The translations under genes and the position numbers were made by a program. 64,000 nt of DNA from Chitinophaga pinensis (GTDB taxonomy: Bacteria > Bacteroidota > Bacteroidia > NS11-12g > UBA9320), in assembly GCA_945897885.1 (NCBI GenBank), contig CAMDGU010000001.1:1-64000 (forward strand), in the 5' to 3' direction. The notes below the pieces were generated by a model, which worked only from the letters and a program-made list of their open reading frames with translations, was not told the origin of the DNA and searched no databases. Below are positions 56,614 to 64,000 of this stretch, in pieces (positions within the stretch are counted from its first letter, which is position 1; the number at the start of each line of letters is the position of its first letter).

Positions 56614-57825
56614 ATGGCTCAGCCAATTTGCGCATTTTGCGGACGGCCTAAAAGCCAGGTAGGTATACTTATTACCGGAGTAGAAGGGAATATTTGCGAC
56701 GATTGCATTCATCAGGCGGTTTTAATTTTGGATGAAGATAGCTCTTCAAAAAATAAAAAAGTTCCAAAATATAAACCGTCCAAAGTTTTATTGCCTAAAG
56801 AAATTAAGGAACATCTTGATCAATGGGTTATTGGTCAGGATCAGGCAAAGAAAATACTTGCTGTGGCGGTTTATAATCATTTTAAAAGGTTGTCGGCTGA
56901 AAAGGGAGATGATGGTGTAGAGCTTGAAAAAAGCAATATACTGATGGTAGGGGAAACAGGCACAGGTAAAACCTTATTGGCCAAAACCCTTGCAAAAATA
57001 TTGGATGTTCCGTTTTGCATAGCCGATGCTACTGTATTAACAGAAGCCGGTTATGTGGGGGAGGATGTCGAAAGTATTATAACTCGCCTTTTGCAAGCTG
57101 CTAATTACAATGTAGAATCAGCTCAACGCGGAATTATTTATATTGATGAGATGGATAAAATATCCAGAAAATCAGATAATCCATCTATCACACGCGATGT
57201 TTCGGGTGAGGGAGTTCAACAAGCATTATTAAAATTATTGGAAGGCACCATCACAAATGTGCCACCTCAAGGCGGAAGAAAACATCCTGACCAAAAATAC
57301 ATTGCGGTAGATACCAGTAATATTCTTTTTATCTGTGGTGGTGCTTTTGAAGGGATTGACCGCATAATTGAACGTCGTTTAAATAAACAAACGGTAGGTT
57401 TTAAATCGGTAAATGATCGAAAATCTACGGAGGATATTTTAGAAAATGTATCAGCTACAGATTTACGCAAGTTTGGTTTGATTCCAGAAATATTAGGACG
57501 TTTGCCGGTTTTGGCTCATCTTTCACCATTGGATAAACCTACCTTAAAACGAATTTTATTAGAACCTAAAAATGCGTTATTAAAGCAATATAAAAAGTTG
57601 TTTGAACTGGAAAATAAGGAGCTTATTGTTTCTCATGAAATAATAGAACTTATTGTAGACACTGCGTTTGATTGTAAACTTGGAGCTCGTGGATTACGAA
57701 GTATTTGTGAATCTATATTTACGGATGCTATGTATGAAGCCCCATCAAGCAAAGATGATAAAGTTGAAATTAAGAAGGCATTTGTGCAAGAAAAAATTGC
57801 AAAGTTTTTTGAACAGGCGGCTTAA
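56614..57825 (+). CDS. clpX: ATP-dependent Clp protease ATP-binding subunit ClpX
   Basis: 403 residues. N-terminal zinc-binding Cys6, Cys9, Cys28, Cys31; Walker A GETGTGKT (~114); Walker [11 protein letters not shown]; the IGF-type ClpP-binding loop region and C-terminal helical subdomain with the RGLRS motif. Unfolds substrates for ClpP. Its 3' end overlaps the convergent uridine kinase gene by 4 bp. Confidence 0.97.
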   Translation: MAQPICAFCGRPKSQVGILITGVEGNICDDCIHQAVLILDEDSSSKNKKVPKYKPSKVLLPKEIKEHLDQWVIGQDQAKKILAVAVYNHFKRLSAEKGDDGVELEKSNILMVGETGTGKTLLAKTLAKILDVPFCIADATVLTEAGYVGEDVESIITRLLQAANYNVESAQRGIIYIDEMDKISRKSDNPSITRDVSGEGVQQALLKLLEGTITNVPPQGGRKHPDQKYIAVDTSNILFICGGAFEGIDRIIERRLNKQTVGFKSVNDRKSTEDILENVSATDLRKFGLIPEILGRLPVLAHLSPLDKPTLKRILLEPKNALLKQYKKLFELENKELIVSHEIIELIVDTAFDCKLGARGLRSICESIFTDAMYEAPSSKDDKVEIKKAFVQEKIAKFFEQAA

Positions 57826-58436
57826 ATAATTAGGAATTTTTTCATCCGTTCAATTACCAAATTTAATCCTACCTCAAAATCGTAGTTATTGGTTATTAAG
57901 ATATCTGCCTTTTCTTTATAAGGAAGTAAATATTTTTGATAGGAAGGAAATACTTGGCTGTGCCATTGATAATGAATTTCGGCTCTGTCCATTCCCCTTT
58001 CTTCTGAATCGCGTTTTAATCGGCGATTATATTTTATTTCCTCCTCGGCATCAATAAAGATTTTAAAATCCAGTTTGTTTTCAATATCGGATTGGCCAAT
58101 AATAAAGATACCTTCAATAAGTATTATTTTGGCTGGGTTTACCGTAATAGTGCTACCAATTTTGTTAGGATTATTAAATACATATTCTTCTATTTCCAAA
58201 CTATATCCTGCTTGTAATAGCTCTAAATCCTTTAAAAATTTTTCTAAATCAAGGCTTTCCGGTTCATCAAAGTTTATTTCACCAAGTTCATTCCTTATTT
58301 GAAGTTCTAATGGCTTGTAATAATGGTCTTGCGATAATACTGCCAGTTGCGATTCATCAAAAATTTGTTTTAACTTTTGAATCAACGTCGTTTTTCCGGA
58401 AGCACTTCCGCCTGATATTCCAACAATATAAGCCAA
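57822..58436 (-). CDS. udk: Uridine kinase family protein
   Basis: 204 residues. Walker [16 protein letters not shown] at the N-terminus, the [13 protein letters not shown] and [13 protein letters not shown] motifs, and [11 protein letters not shown] match udk/phosphoribulokinase-type kinases; the size and motifs favour uridine kinase in pyrimidine salvage over PRK. It stands alone in the minus direction between clpX and the large cargo gene. Confidence 0.9.
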   Translation of the reverse strand: MAYIVGISGGSASGKTTLIQKLKQIFDESQLAVLSQDHYYKPLELQIRNELGEINFDEPESLDLEKFLKDLELLQAGYSLEIEEYVFNNPNKIGSTITVNPAKIILIEGIFIIGQSDIENKLDFKIFIDAEEEIKYNRRLKRDSEERGMDRAEIHYQWHSQVFPSYQKYLLPYKEKADILITNNYDFEVGLNLVIERMKKFLII

Positions 58437-58452
58437 TGTTGACAGAAACTAA

Positions 58453-61400
58453 TTACTCCGATTTAATAAAGGTAACGGCAATGTGCCCCAAGCCTGAATT
58501 GTATTTTAAATAATAAGCACCGGGTTTAATAGATTGTAAATCTATCATTTCTACTTTATTTCCTGTTATTCCGCTTAAAACTTTTTTGCCCAATACATCA
58601 TGTATTTCATAAGATGTAGGAACCCAGGCATCCATTTGTTTTAAAAATAAAACGGTATTGGCAGGATTGGGATATATCTCAATTTTTGAAGGATTAATTC
58701 TTGAAGTACTAAGGGTATTTACTAATAACGTAGTATCATTTGTACAGCCGAATTTGTCGGTTATTTCAAGTTTTATAGGTTGCATATGGGCAAATGATTT
58801 GCTCAATAACAAGGTATCAGCTGAGGTATAAAAAACGTTATTTATGTACCATTTACGGTCGGTTATATTAAAAGTGTAGTCTTTTATTTTCACTAAACCT
58901 GTGGCCATACTCACCCAAACCATTGGTTTGGGCAAGGGCAAAACATTAATTATTATTGAATCTTTACTTGTGCAGGACTCAAAAGTTGCGTCACCCCTTA
59001 TTTTGTAAAATCCAGGTTTTCCAAAAGCGGAAGCTAACAATAATCCTTTGGTTGGGGTATATGATTTCCAGTTTTCATAACCCGCACCGGTTAGCGGTGT
59101 CCAAAGAATGGAGCCTGAAGTTGAGCCATAAAGGTTAAGGTTTAATGAATCGTTGACACAGTTATTTACAGACGTTGTTGTTAGGTTAATTGTTGGATTT
59201 TTGATAAGAGAAATGGTCATATTATCTGAGCTTACACAACCGTTTGTATCAGTTGCAGTAACCCTAAAAAGTAATGAATCTTTGTTATTGAAAGGAATAA
59301 ATACTCTGGTATCATCAAATTTAATTTTGTAATTAAAACTTTTACTTGGGTCGGTATCGGTAACTAAATCAGCCAAAAAATTACTGCCACCACTTGGAGT
59401 TGCCAGTGTTTTAATCAAAAACCAATTGATTGATTTGAATTGAAGATTAGGGTTTATTGAAAATAGTTCACTTTGAACCAGTTCATTTTTGCTTTGGCAA
59501 TACGTGCCTGAAATTAAATCCACCTTTAGATTTGGATAATTTTTAAGTTCTACGGAGTCATATACTTTACAACCATTAGTATTGATAGCTGATAGAATAT
59601 AGATTCCCTTTTGAGCAGCTTTTAATGAATCATTGGTTCCCAGTTTAGTTCCGTCTTTTGTCCATTCCCAATTAAGTGTACCTGTTTTTAAATTTTTAGC
59701 TTTTAAAACTGTAGATACCCCCTCGCAGATGGTTTTATCTGTTCCAGCAGAAATACTTGGAATTTCTAATATTTTAATAATTTTAAAAGTAGAATTTGTG
59801 TTTCCATTGGCATCTTTTACACTTAAAAATAAGGTGTCATTAGCTGAATATGCTTGGTCAAAATATCCTAGAGTGTCCGATAGTATTTTGGTTTTTGTTT
59901 TCCATGAATAGGTAACCGGACGCTTGGCATTTGTAACCTTTGCTGTTATTCTGGTTTTCTGATTTTGACACACATTGGTATCTGTATAAATGTTTGCCAA
60001 TGGGTCGATACCTAATGACACTTCCAATAAATTGGTTATTTCAATACTATCCTTAATGATGGTATTGTTGCACTCTGTTTCAGAAATAAACGATTGGTTT
60101 ATAAAATATTTTCCATTTTTCTTAAAAACAATGGTGTCATTTTCAGCCGTGGAATAAACGGTATTGGAGGATTTGAAATAATAATTTCGAATATCTGCCA
60201 CATTTTTAGAAGAAACACTAATACCTGAAACATAATTGTATTTTTTGTTGCTAATACTCATCCCAACCGAGTAGGTATTGGCTTTTACTTTAGTAACAGT
60301 GGAGCTTACATTTATTTTAGGATAAACAGTAAACTTAAAAGTTTTTACCGAAGAACCCATAAATGCACAATTGTTATCGGTTGCTATAGCACTGAACATG
60401 AACGGCAATTTTTTAGAATCACCTGTGGCCGGAGTCCATTCAAACTTACCTATAGGTAGTTTTGCTGATGAATTTTGGATGCTATAACTGGCACCTTTTA
60501 TTCCTTTATCCCACGTTAAAGTAATTGTATCATTATTAATATTCGCAGCCGGAGGTGGTTGAGTAAAAGGTTGATCATCCGTGTTTATAGTAATGGTAAT
60601 TTTTTGCCCTTCACACACTTTATGATTTATTTTTGTGGTAGCTACAGGTGTATGATTTGTTTTTGTTGAAATGTATATCATATGATCCAAAACACTTTCG
60701 CCTATTTGTTCATATTTTCCATTAGTATTCTTACGCCATTCTTTTACAGCAACTGCTATAACGGTAGCTTCGCTTGTATTGACTGGCCATGCAATAAGAT
60801 TGCCGCTAACAGCATCTAAATAAATACCGTAGGGTGGATTGTTCTCTGGTTTTGGGCCATTTGCTTTGTTATACCCTGATGGATAGTAAGATGTGAAAGC
60901 ATTTTTGGCATCAAAGTTGGTTCCACTCCAATTTGTCTTTCCAGTCCAACTTGTTAAAGGGTCGGTAAAATGGTAGGATAAGGAGTCGTTATCAATAGTA
61001 TCCATAGCCATATAACTTCTCATTAATTGTTCATTAGTGGATTCAAAAAAAGAAGGTTTGAAAGTAAAAACCGGTGAAGTATTGGTGGCAGCTTTACAAA
61101 GATCGAGGGTACTATAAACCCAAAAATCATTGTTTGCAGCACCGGTGGTTATAGCCGCATTTCTGCAACATTGTCCGGTTCCTATTTGAATAACACAGCA
61201 ACTTTTGAATGCCGATTCGTTTCCATTAAAATCAAGGGTGTCGCGATAGGTTAATTCTTCCACACCTAAATTGCCTGACCCCCCTGATTTACAGGGTTTT
61301 GTTGCTTTGGAACAAATGGGGGTAATATCAACCAAACTTACCAAGGTAGCGGTAAGTTTTTTTGTGGCAGTAGTACTTGAGCATCGTATTATATATTCAG

Positions 61401-61569
61401 GTACAGACAACGGTGTGCCTCTGCAATCATTGTAAACCTTATAGGAAACTTCAAATTTGTCATTGCCTAGATATCTGTAGGATACCTGCCCGCCTAAAGG
61501 GCTTCCTGCTGAGGCCGTTAAAACAAATAGTAAATAGCCTAAAATTGAGAGAGTTATTTTTTTAAACAT
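58453..61569 (-). CDS. Large T9SS type A cargo protein (intact paralogue of 44071-47180)
   Basis: 1,038 residues from the Met at 61569 (MFKKITLSILGYLLFVLTAS, signal peptide); the Met at 61614 precedes a non-signal extension. N-terminal module SPLGGQVSYRYLGNDKFEVS and CRGTPLSVPEY is shared by a widespread Bacteroidota surface-protein family; cysteine-rich. Several Ig/PKD-like units follow, and the C-terminus (IEIYPNPANTVLFL to the end) is a type A T9SS sorting domain, different from the type B domains of the two edge genes. Collinear with the broken 44-kb gene over its full length, in opposite orientation 11 kb away. A TACTTTTG box is 30 bp upstream. Function on the surface unknown. Confidence 0.88.
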   Translation of the reverse strand: MFKKITLSILGYLLFVLTASAGSPLGGQVSYRYLGNDKFEVSYKVYNDCRGTPLSVPEYIIRCSSTTATKKLTATLVSLVDITPICSKATKPCKSGGSGNLGVEELTYRDTLDFNGNESAFKSCCVIQIGTGQCCRNAAITTGAANNDFWVYSTLDLCKAATNTSPVFTFKPSFFESTNEQLMRSYMAMDTIDNDSLSYHFTDPLTSWTGKTNWSGTNFDAKNAFTSYYPSGYNKANGPKPENNPPYGIYLDAVSGNLIAWPVNTSEATVIAVAVKEWRKNTNGKYEQIGESVLDHMIYISTKTNHTPVATTKINHKVCEGQKITITINTDDQPFTQPPPAANINNDTITLTWDKGIKGASYSIQNSSAKLPIGKFEWTPATGDSKKLPFMFSAIATDNNCAFMGSSVKTFKFTVYPKINVSSTVTKVKANTYSVGMSISNKKYNYVSGISVSSKNVADIRNYYFKSSNTVYSTAENDTIVFKKNGKYFINQSFISETECNNTIIKDSIEITNLLEVSLGIDPLANIYTDTNVCQNQKTRITAKVTNAKRPVTYSWKTKTKILSDTLGYFDQAYSANDTLFLSVKDANGNTNSTFKIIKILEIPSISAGTDKTICEGVSTVLKAKNLKTGTLNWEWTKDGTKLGTNDSLKAAQKGIYILSAINTNGCKVYDSVELKNYPNLKVDLISGTYCQSKNELVQSELFSINPNLQFKSINWFLIKTLATPSGGSNFLADLVTDTDPSKSFNYKIKFDDTRVFIPFNNKDSLLFRVTATDTNGCVSSDNMTISLIKNPTINLTTTSVNNCVNDSLNLNLYGSTSGSILWTPLTGAGYENWKSYTPTKGLLLASAFGKPGFYKIRGDATFESCTSKDSIIINVLPLPKPMVWVSMATGLVKIKDYTFNITDRKWYINNVFYTSADTLLLSKSFAHMQPIKLEITDKFGCTNDTTLLVNTLSTSRINPSKIEIYPNPANTVLFLKQMDAWVPTSYEIHDVLGKKVLSGITGNKVEMIDLQSIKPGAYYLKYNSGLGHIAVTFIKSE

Positions 61570-61599
61570 TAAATTAATGGGTTTGATATTTATTAGACT

Positions 61600-61607
61600 C
61601 AAAAGTA
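61600..61607 (-). promoter_or_regulatory. -7 promoter box TACTTTTG of the type A cargo gene
   Basis: Exact TAnnTTTG on the minus strand 30 bp upstream of the start at 61569; -33 element not clear at normal spacing. Confidence 0.45.
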
Positions 61608-61671
61608 CATTCATGGTTCCAAAAATACATTCAGGAATTGGTAATTAGTTTTAAAATATTCGTGATTTGAA

Positions 61672-64000
61672 TTAACGTATCACAATTATATTCTGAGATT
61701 TAATGTGTCTGTATCCTTTTTTATCAAAAACTTCAATTTGTACAGGATAAGCTCCTACTTGAACTAAATTTCCAAAGCTATCAGTTCCATCCCAAGGTTC
61801 GTTAATATTTGGTTTTGCAATTTGCTCACCCCATCTATTGAATACTATTAATTGATAAGAACGAATTGCAGTACCAATTGGTTCAAAAAAATCATTAATT
61901 CCATCTCCATTTGGTGAAAATTCATTCGGTATAAACAAACGAAATAAATCATTGATGGTTATTACTCGTGAAAAAGAATCCATACACCCCAAGCTGTTAT
62001 AAGCCAATAAATTTACTCTGAAAATTCCTGTATCTTTAAAGGTATAGGCTAAATTTTTTGTCGTCAAAGTATTTCCATCTCCCATCTCCCAAATATATTT
62101 AGTTGCAGATGTACTCATATTTTCGAAGGTAATATTTGGATTAGTAATAGCTGCTACCAAAGGCTGAGCTAAAAAATTAGAAATAGGATTGGGTATTACG
62201 GTAACCGCATTTGTTTGTTCGGTGCATAGTTTATTCTCTTTAGAAATTAAACTAAATATAAGGTTATTTGTTCCTAATTTGTTCAGTATGTAGGTTGCTT
62301 TTCTCCAATTGGGTAAAGTTGTATTTGTAGTATCAGTATTTTTTTTGTTCTCTAAATTCCAGCTATAGCTGAAGGACTGAGAAGGTAATTGTGATTGAAT
62401 AAATTTAGGACTAGGTGTGTTTAATTCCTGTCCCTGGCAAAAGGAATCTGGCGACAGAATAAGGGGAGCAATATTTGGTAGCACAAAAACTTGCATTGTT
62501 TTTGAGGCAATAGTACCGCATGCATCAATGGCTGAAAAACTATATACATCCCCGTGATTAGATGAGGTGCTCATTGAATTTGTATTATTAATTATTCCTG
62601 CACTATTACTTATAGTATAGCTGAATGGGCCAATTCCACCATGAGCATTGAAATGCAAATGAATAGTATCGCCAATGCATAAAAATCGATTTTTGGGTGA
62701 TAAGATAGATAACGATGAAGGTGCATAGAGCATTTTATCAAGTGTATCAGCAATCATGCATCGGTCAGAAATAACTACTTCTAATTTTTGTGACATAAGA
62801 TTTAGAGGATTAACTTTTAAAATGGCTGATTTGCTTGAAAGGATGGTGTCAAAATAAGACGAAGTGTTTAGCCTATAACGAACTAATAAATTTAAGGAAT
62901 CTGTATTTGATACTGAAATCGAAGTTTCAAAAGGTTTGTTCGTACAAATTGTATCTAAGCCTGATATTAAAACTTTGGTTTTTAATGGAGGTTTAACTAT
63001 AAATTGAAGATTAGTTGTATCAAAACATTGAGTCCAGGTAGTTAAACTGTAATTACCCGGGGCTGTTAAATCATAAGCAAATACATTATCATTTTTTAAA
63101 GCTATTACTCCATTTTGGTCATTTAATTTCCAACTAGGTGTTCCTACGCCACCCAATGCAGTTCCCGAAATTGTAAATGTTTCACCCAAGCAAAGCTGTT
63201 TTTCTGATTGGGTGGTTGAAATTACCGTTAGTTTTGGTTTTACGTCAATATTCCAATAAACAGTGTCAGCTTTGCTGCATGCATCGGTTGCAATACCTCT
63301 TACAGTGCAACTTGATAAAGGATGAACAGTATCAGCAAGTATTCTTCCATTTGTTTCCCATACTAATGAAACACTTTGACGTTTACCACCTGTGCAAACG
63401 GTTGGTAATTTTATAAAGGTATTTATACAAATACTAGTATCGTTAGGTTTACTTATTTTTAATGGTTTTCGCACTATTTGTGTAAAGGTTGCCGAGTCTA
63501 AAGGTAATGAGCAATCATCTGAAAGTATTACCGTAGCAGTAAATGATGAGTCTGCATTAAATGGTGGAATGATTTTTTGGCTGCCAATAGAATAACTGAA
63601 TTTGTATTTGGACGAATCACCTCCCTTGGCTTTAATATTTGGGTTAAAAACTGAATTATAGCAAATTGTATCTGTGGAGAAGGGTTTTAATTTTAGACTA
63701 TCGCGAACCAAAATAGTCATGGTATCTTTAAAATCTATGCACCCCGTTTTGGATACCACTACACGCAGTTGTGCTTTTTTTGAAGGTTTAATTACCACAG
63801 GAGAACAATAGTCACATCCTAATTTATAAGCGGAATAGGTAAATTTATAAATTTCACCAGTTGTGGGAGGATTGGCAGTTATTTTAAGTGTGATCCCTTG
63901 GCAAATCAATGTATCATTAAGTTTAAAATTTATATCTGGATAAATATAAATTCTTCTTTCGCTTATTTCAGTGGTAAAGGTATCATTGCATTGGCGTTGG
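61672..64000 (-). CDS. Large Ig/PKD-rich T9SS type B cargo protein (5' end outside window)
   Basis: The frame is open to the right edge (upstream of the TTG at 63909 it reads NDTFTTEISERRIYIYPDIN with no stop), so the first Met-like codon is not the true start. About 775 residues visible. It has many Ig/PKD-like units with paired cysteines (for example SKKAQLRVVVSKTGCIDFKD, CLGETFTISGTALGGVGTPS, YIWEMGDGNTLTTKN), ending in FIPNEFSPNGDGINDFFEPI and IVFNRWGEQIAKP, the type B (CHU_C) T9SS sorting domain. No enzymatic motif seen. It precedes the type A cargo gene on the same strand with a ~100-bp gap. Confidence 0.88.
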   Translation of the reverse strand, partial: QRQCNDTFTTEISERRIYIYPDINFKLNDTLICQGITLKITANPPTTGEIYKFTYSAYKLGCDYCSPVVIKPSKKAQLRVVVSKTGCIDFKDTMTILVRDSLKLKPFSTDTICYNSVFNPNIKAKGGDSSKYKFSYSIGSQKIIPPFNADSSFTATVILSDDCSLPLDSATFTQIVRKPLKISKPNDTSICINTFIKLPTVCTGGKRQSVSLVWETNGRILADTVHPLSSCTVRGIATDACSKADTVYWNIDVKPKLTVISTTQSEKQLCLGETFTISGTALGGVGTPSWKLNDQNGVIALKNDNVFAYDLTAPGNYSLTTWTQCFDTTNLQFIVKPPLKTKVLISGLDTICTNKPFETSISVSNTDSLNLLVRYRLNTSSYFDTILSSKSAILKVNPLNLMSQKLEVVISDRCMIADTLDKMLYAPSSLSILSPKNRFLCIGDTIHLHFNAHGGIGPFSYTISNSAGIINNTNSMSTSSNHGDVYSFSAIDACGTIASKTMQVFVLPNIAPLILSPDSFCQGQELNTPSPKFIQSQLPSQSFSYSWNLENKKNTDTTNTTLPNWRKATYILNKLGTNNLIFSLISKENKLCTEQTNAVTVIPNPISNFLAQPLVAAITNPNITFENMSTSATKYIWEMGDGNTLTTKNLAYTFKDTGIFRVNLLAYNSLGCMDSFSRVITINDLFRLFIPNEFSPNGDGINDFFEPIGTAIRSYQLIVFNRWGEQIAKPNINEPWDGTDSFGNLVQVGAYPVQIEVFDKKGYRHIKSQNIIVIR

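Overview
The window comes from a low-G+C member of the Bacteroidota. The evidence is mutually consistent: four secreted proteins end in type IX secretion (T9SS) C-terminal sorting domains, several families are largely Bacteroidota-specific (DUF5723, DUF3467 next to rpoC, a DUF6427-like protein), and many start sites are preceded by the Bacteroidota -7 promoter box TAnnTTTG. Gene order in the tuf-secE-nusG-rplKAJL-rpoBC block and in acpP-fabF-rnc also fits. I cannot resolve order or genus from the sequence alone.

Layout. 1-6.2 kb holds a giant surface protein cut by the left edge and a small secreted protein. 6.2-12.6 kb is a minus-strand block: uvrC and frr, then a translationally coupled trio (amino-acid permease, exported protein, membrane protein). 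12.7-16.6 kb is an accessory patch: a DinB-like gene, a transglutaminase-like gene broken by an in-frame stop, a SHOCT membrane protein between two AT-rich tandem repeats, a SixA-like phosphatase, and a lone GIY-YIG nuclease gene embedded in an array of 64-bp palindromic repeats. 16.6-24.4 kb carries DUF423, a lipoprotein, a DUF5723 protein, a SpoIIM/DUF4129/DUF4350 membrane set and a response regulator. 24.7-30.5 kb has mfd, a LOG-family protein, rpsU, a Xer recombinase and hpf. 30.5-43.9 kb is the core expression block: four tRNAs, tuf, tRNA-Trp, secE, nusG, rplKAJL, rpoBC and DUF3467. 44-50.9 kb has a frameshifted T9SS cargo gene, acpP-fabF-rnc, and a frameshifted lipoprotein gene. 50.9-58.4 kb has a GT39-type glycosyltransferase with a PAP2 phosphatase, a START-like protein, a His-rich membrane protein, tig-clpP-clpX and a uridine kinase. 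58.4-64 kb contains an intact paralogue of the frameshifted cargo gene and a second large cargo protein running off the right edge.

The most unusual structure is at 15.2-16.0 kb. A 103-codon GIY-YIG nuclease gene lies exactly between the left and right halves of a 64-bp palindromic repeat, and four complete gene-less copies of that palindrome lie on the two sides, arranged as two 93-bp-period pairs. This looks like a minimal nuclease-bearing mobile element with short non-autonomous derivatives, analogous in layout to REP/RAYT systems but with a GIY-YIG enzyme. That reading is inference.

Three genes in the window are each interrupted by a single-base lesion (13.8, 44.9 and 50.3 kb). They may be real decay or sequencing/assembly error; the sequence alone cannot decide.
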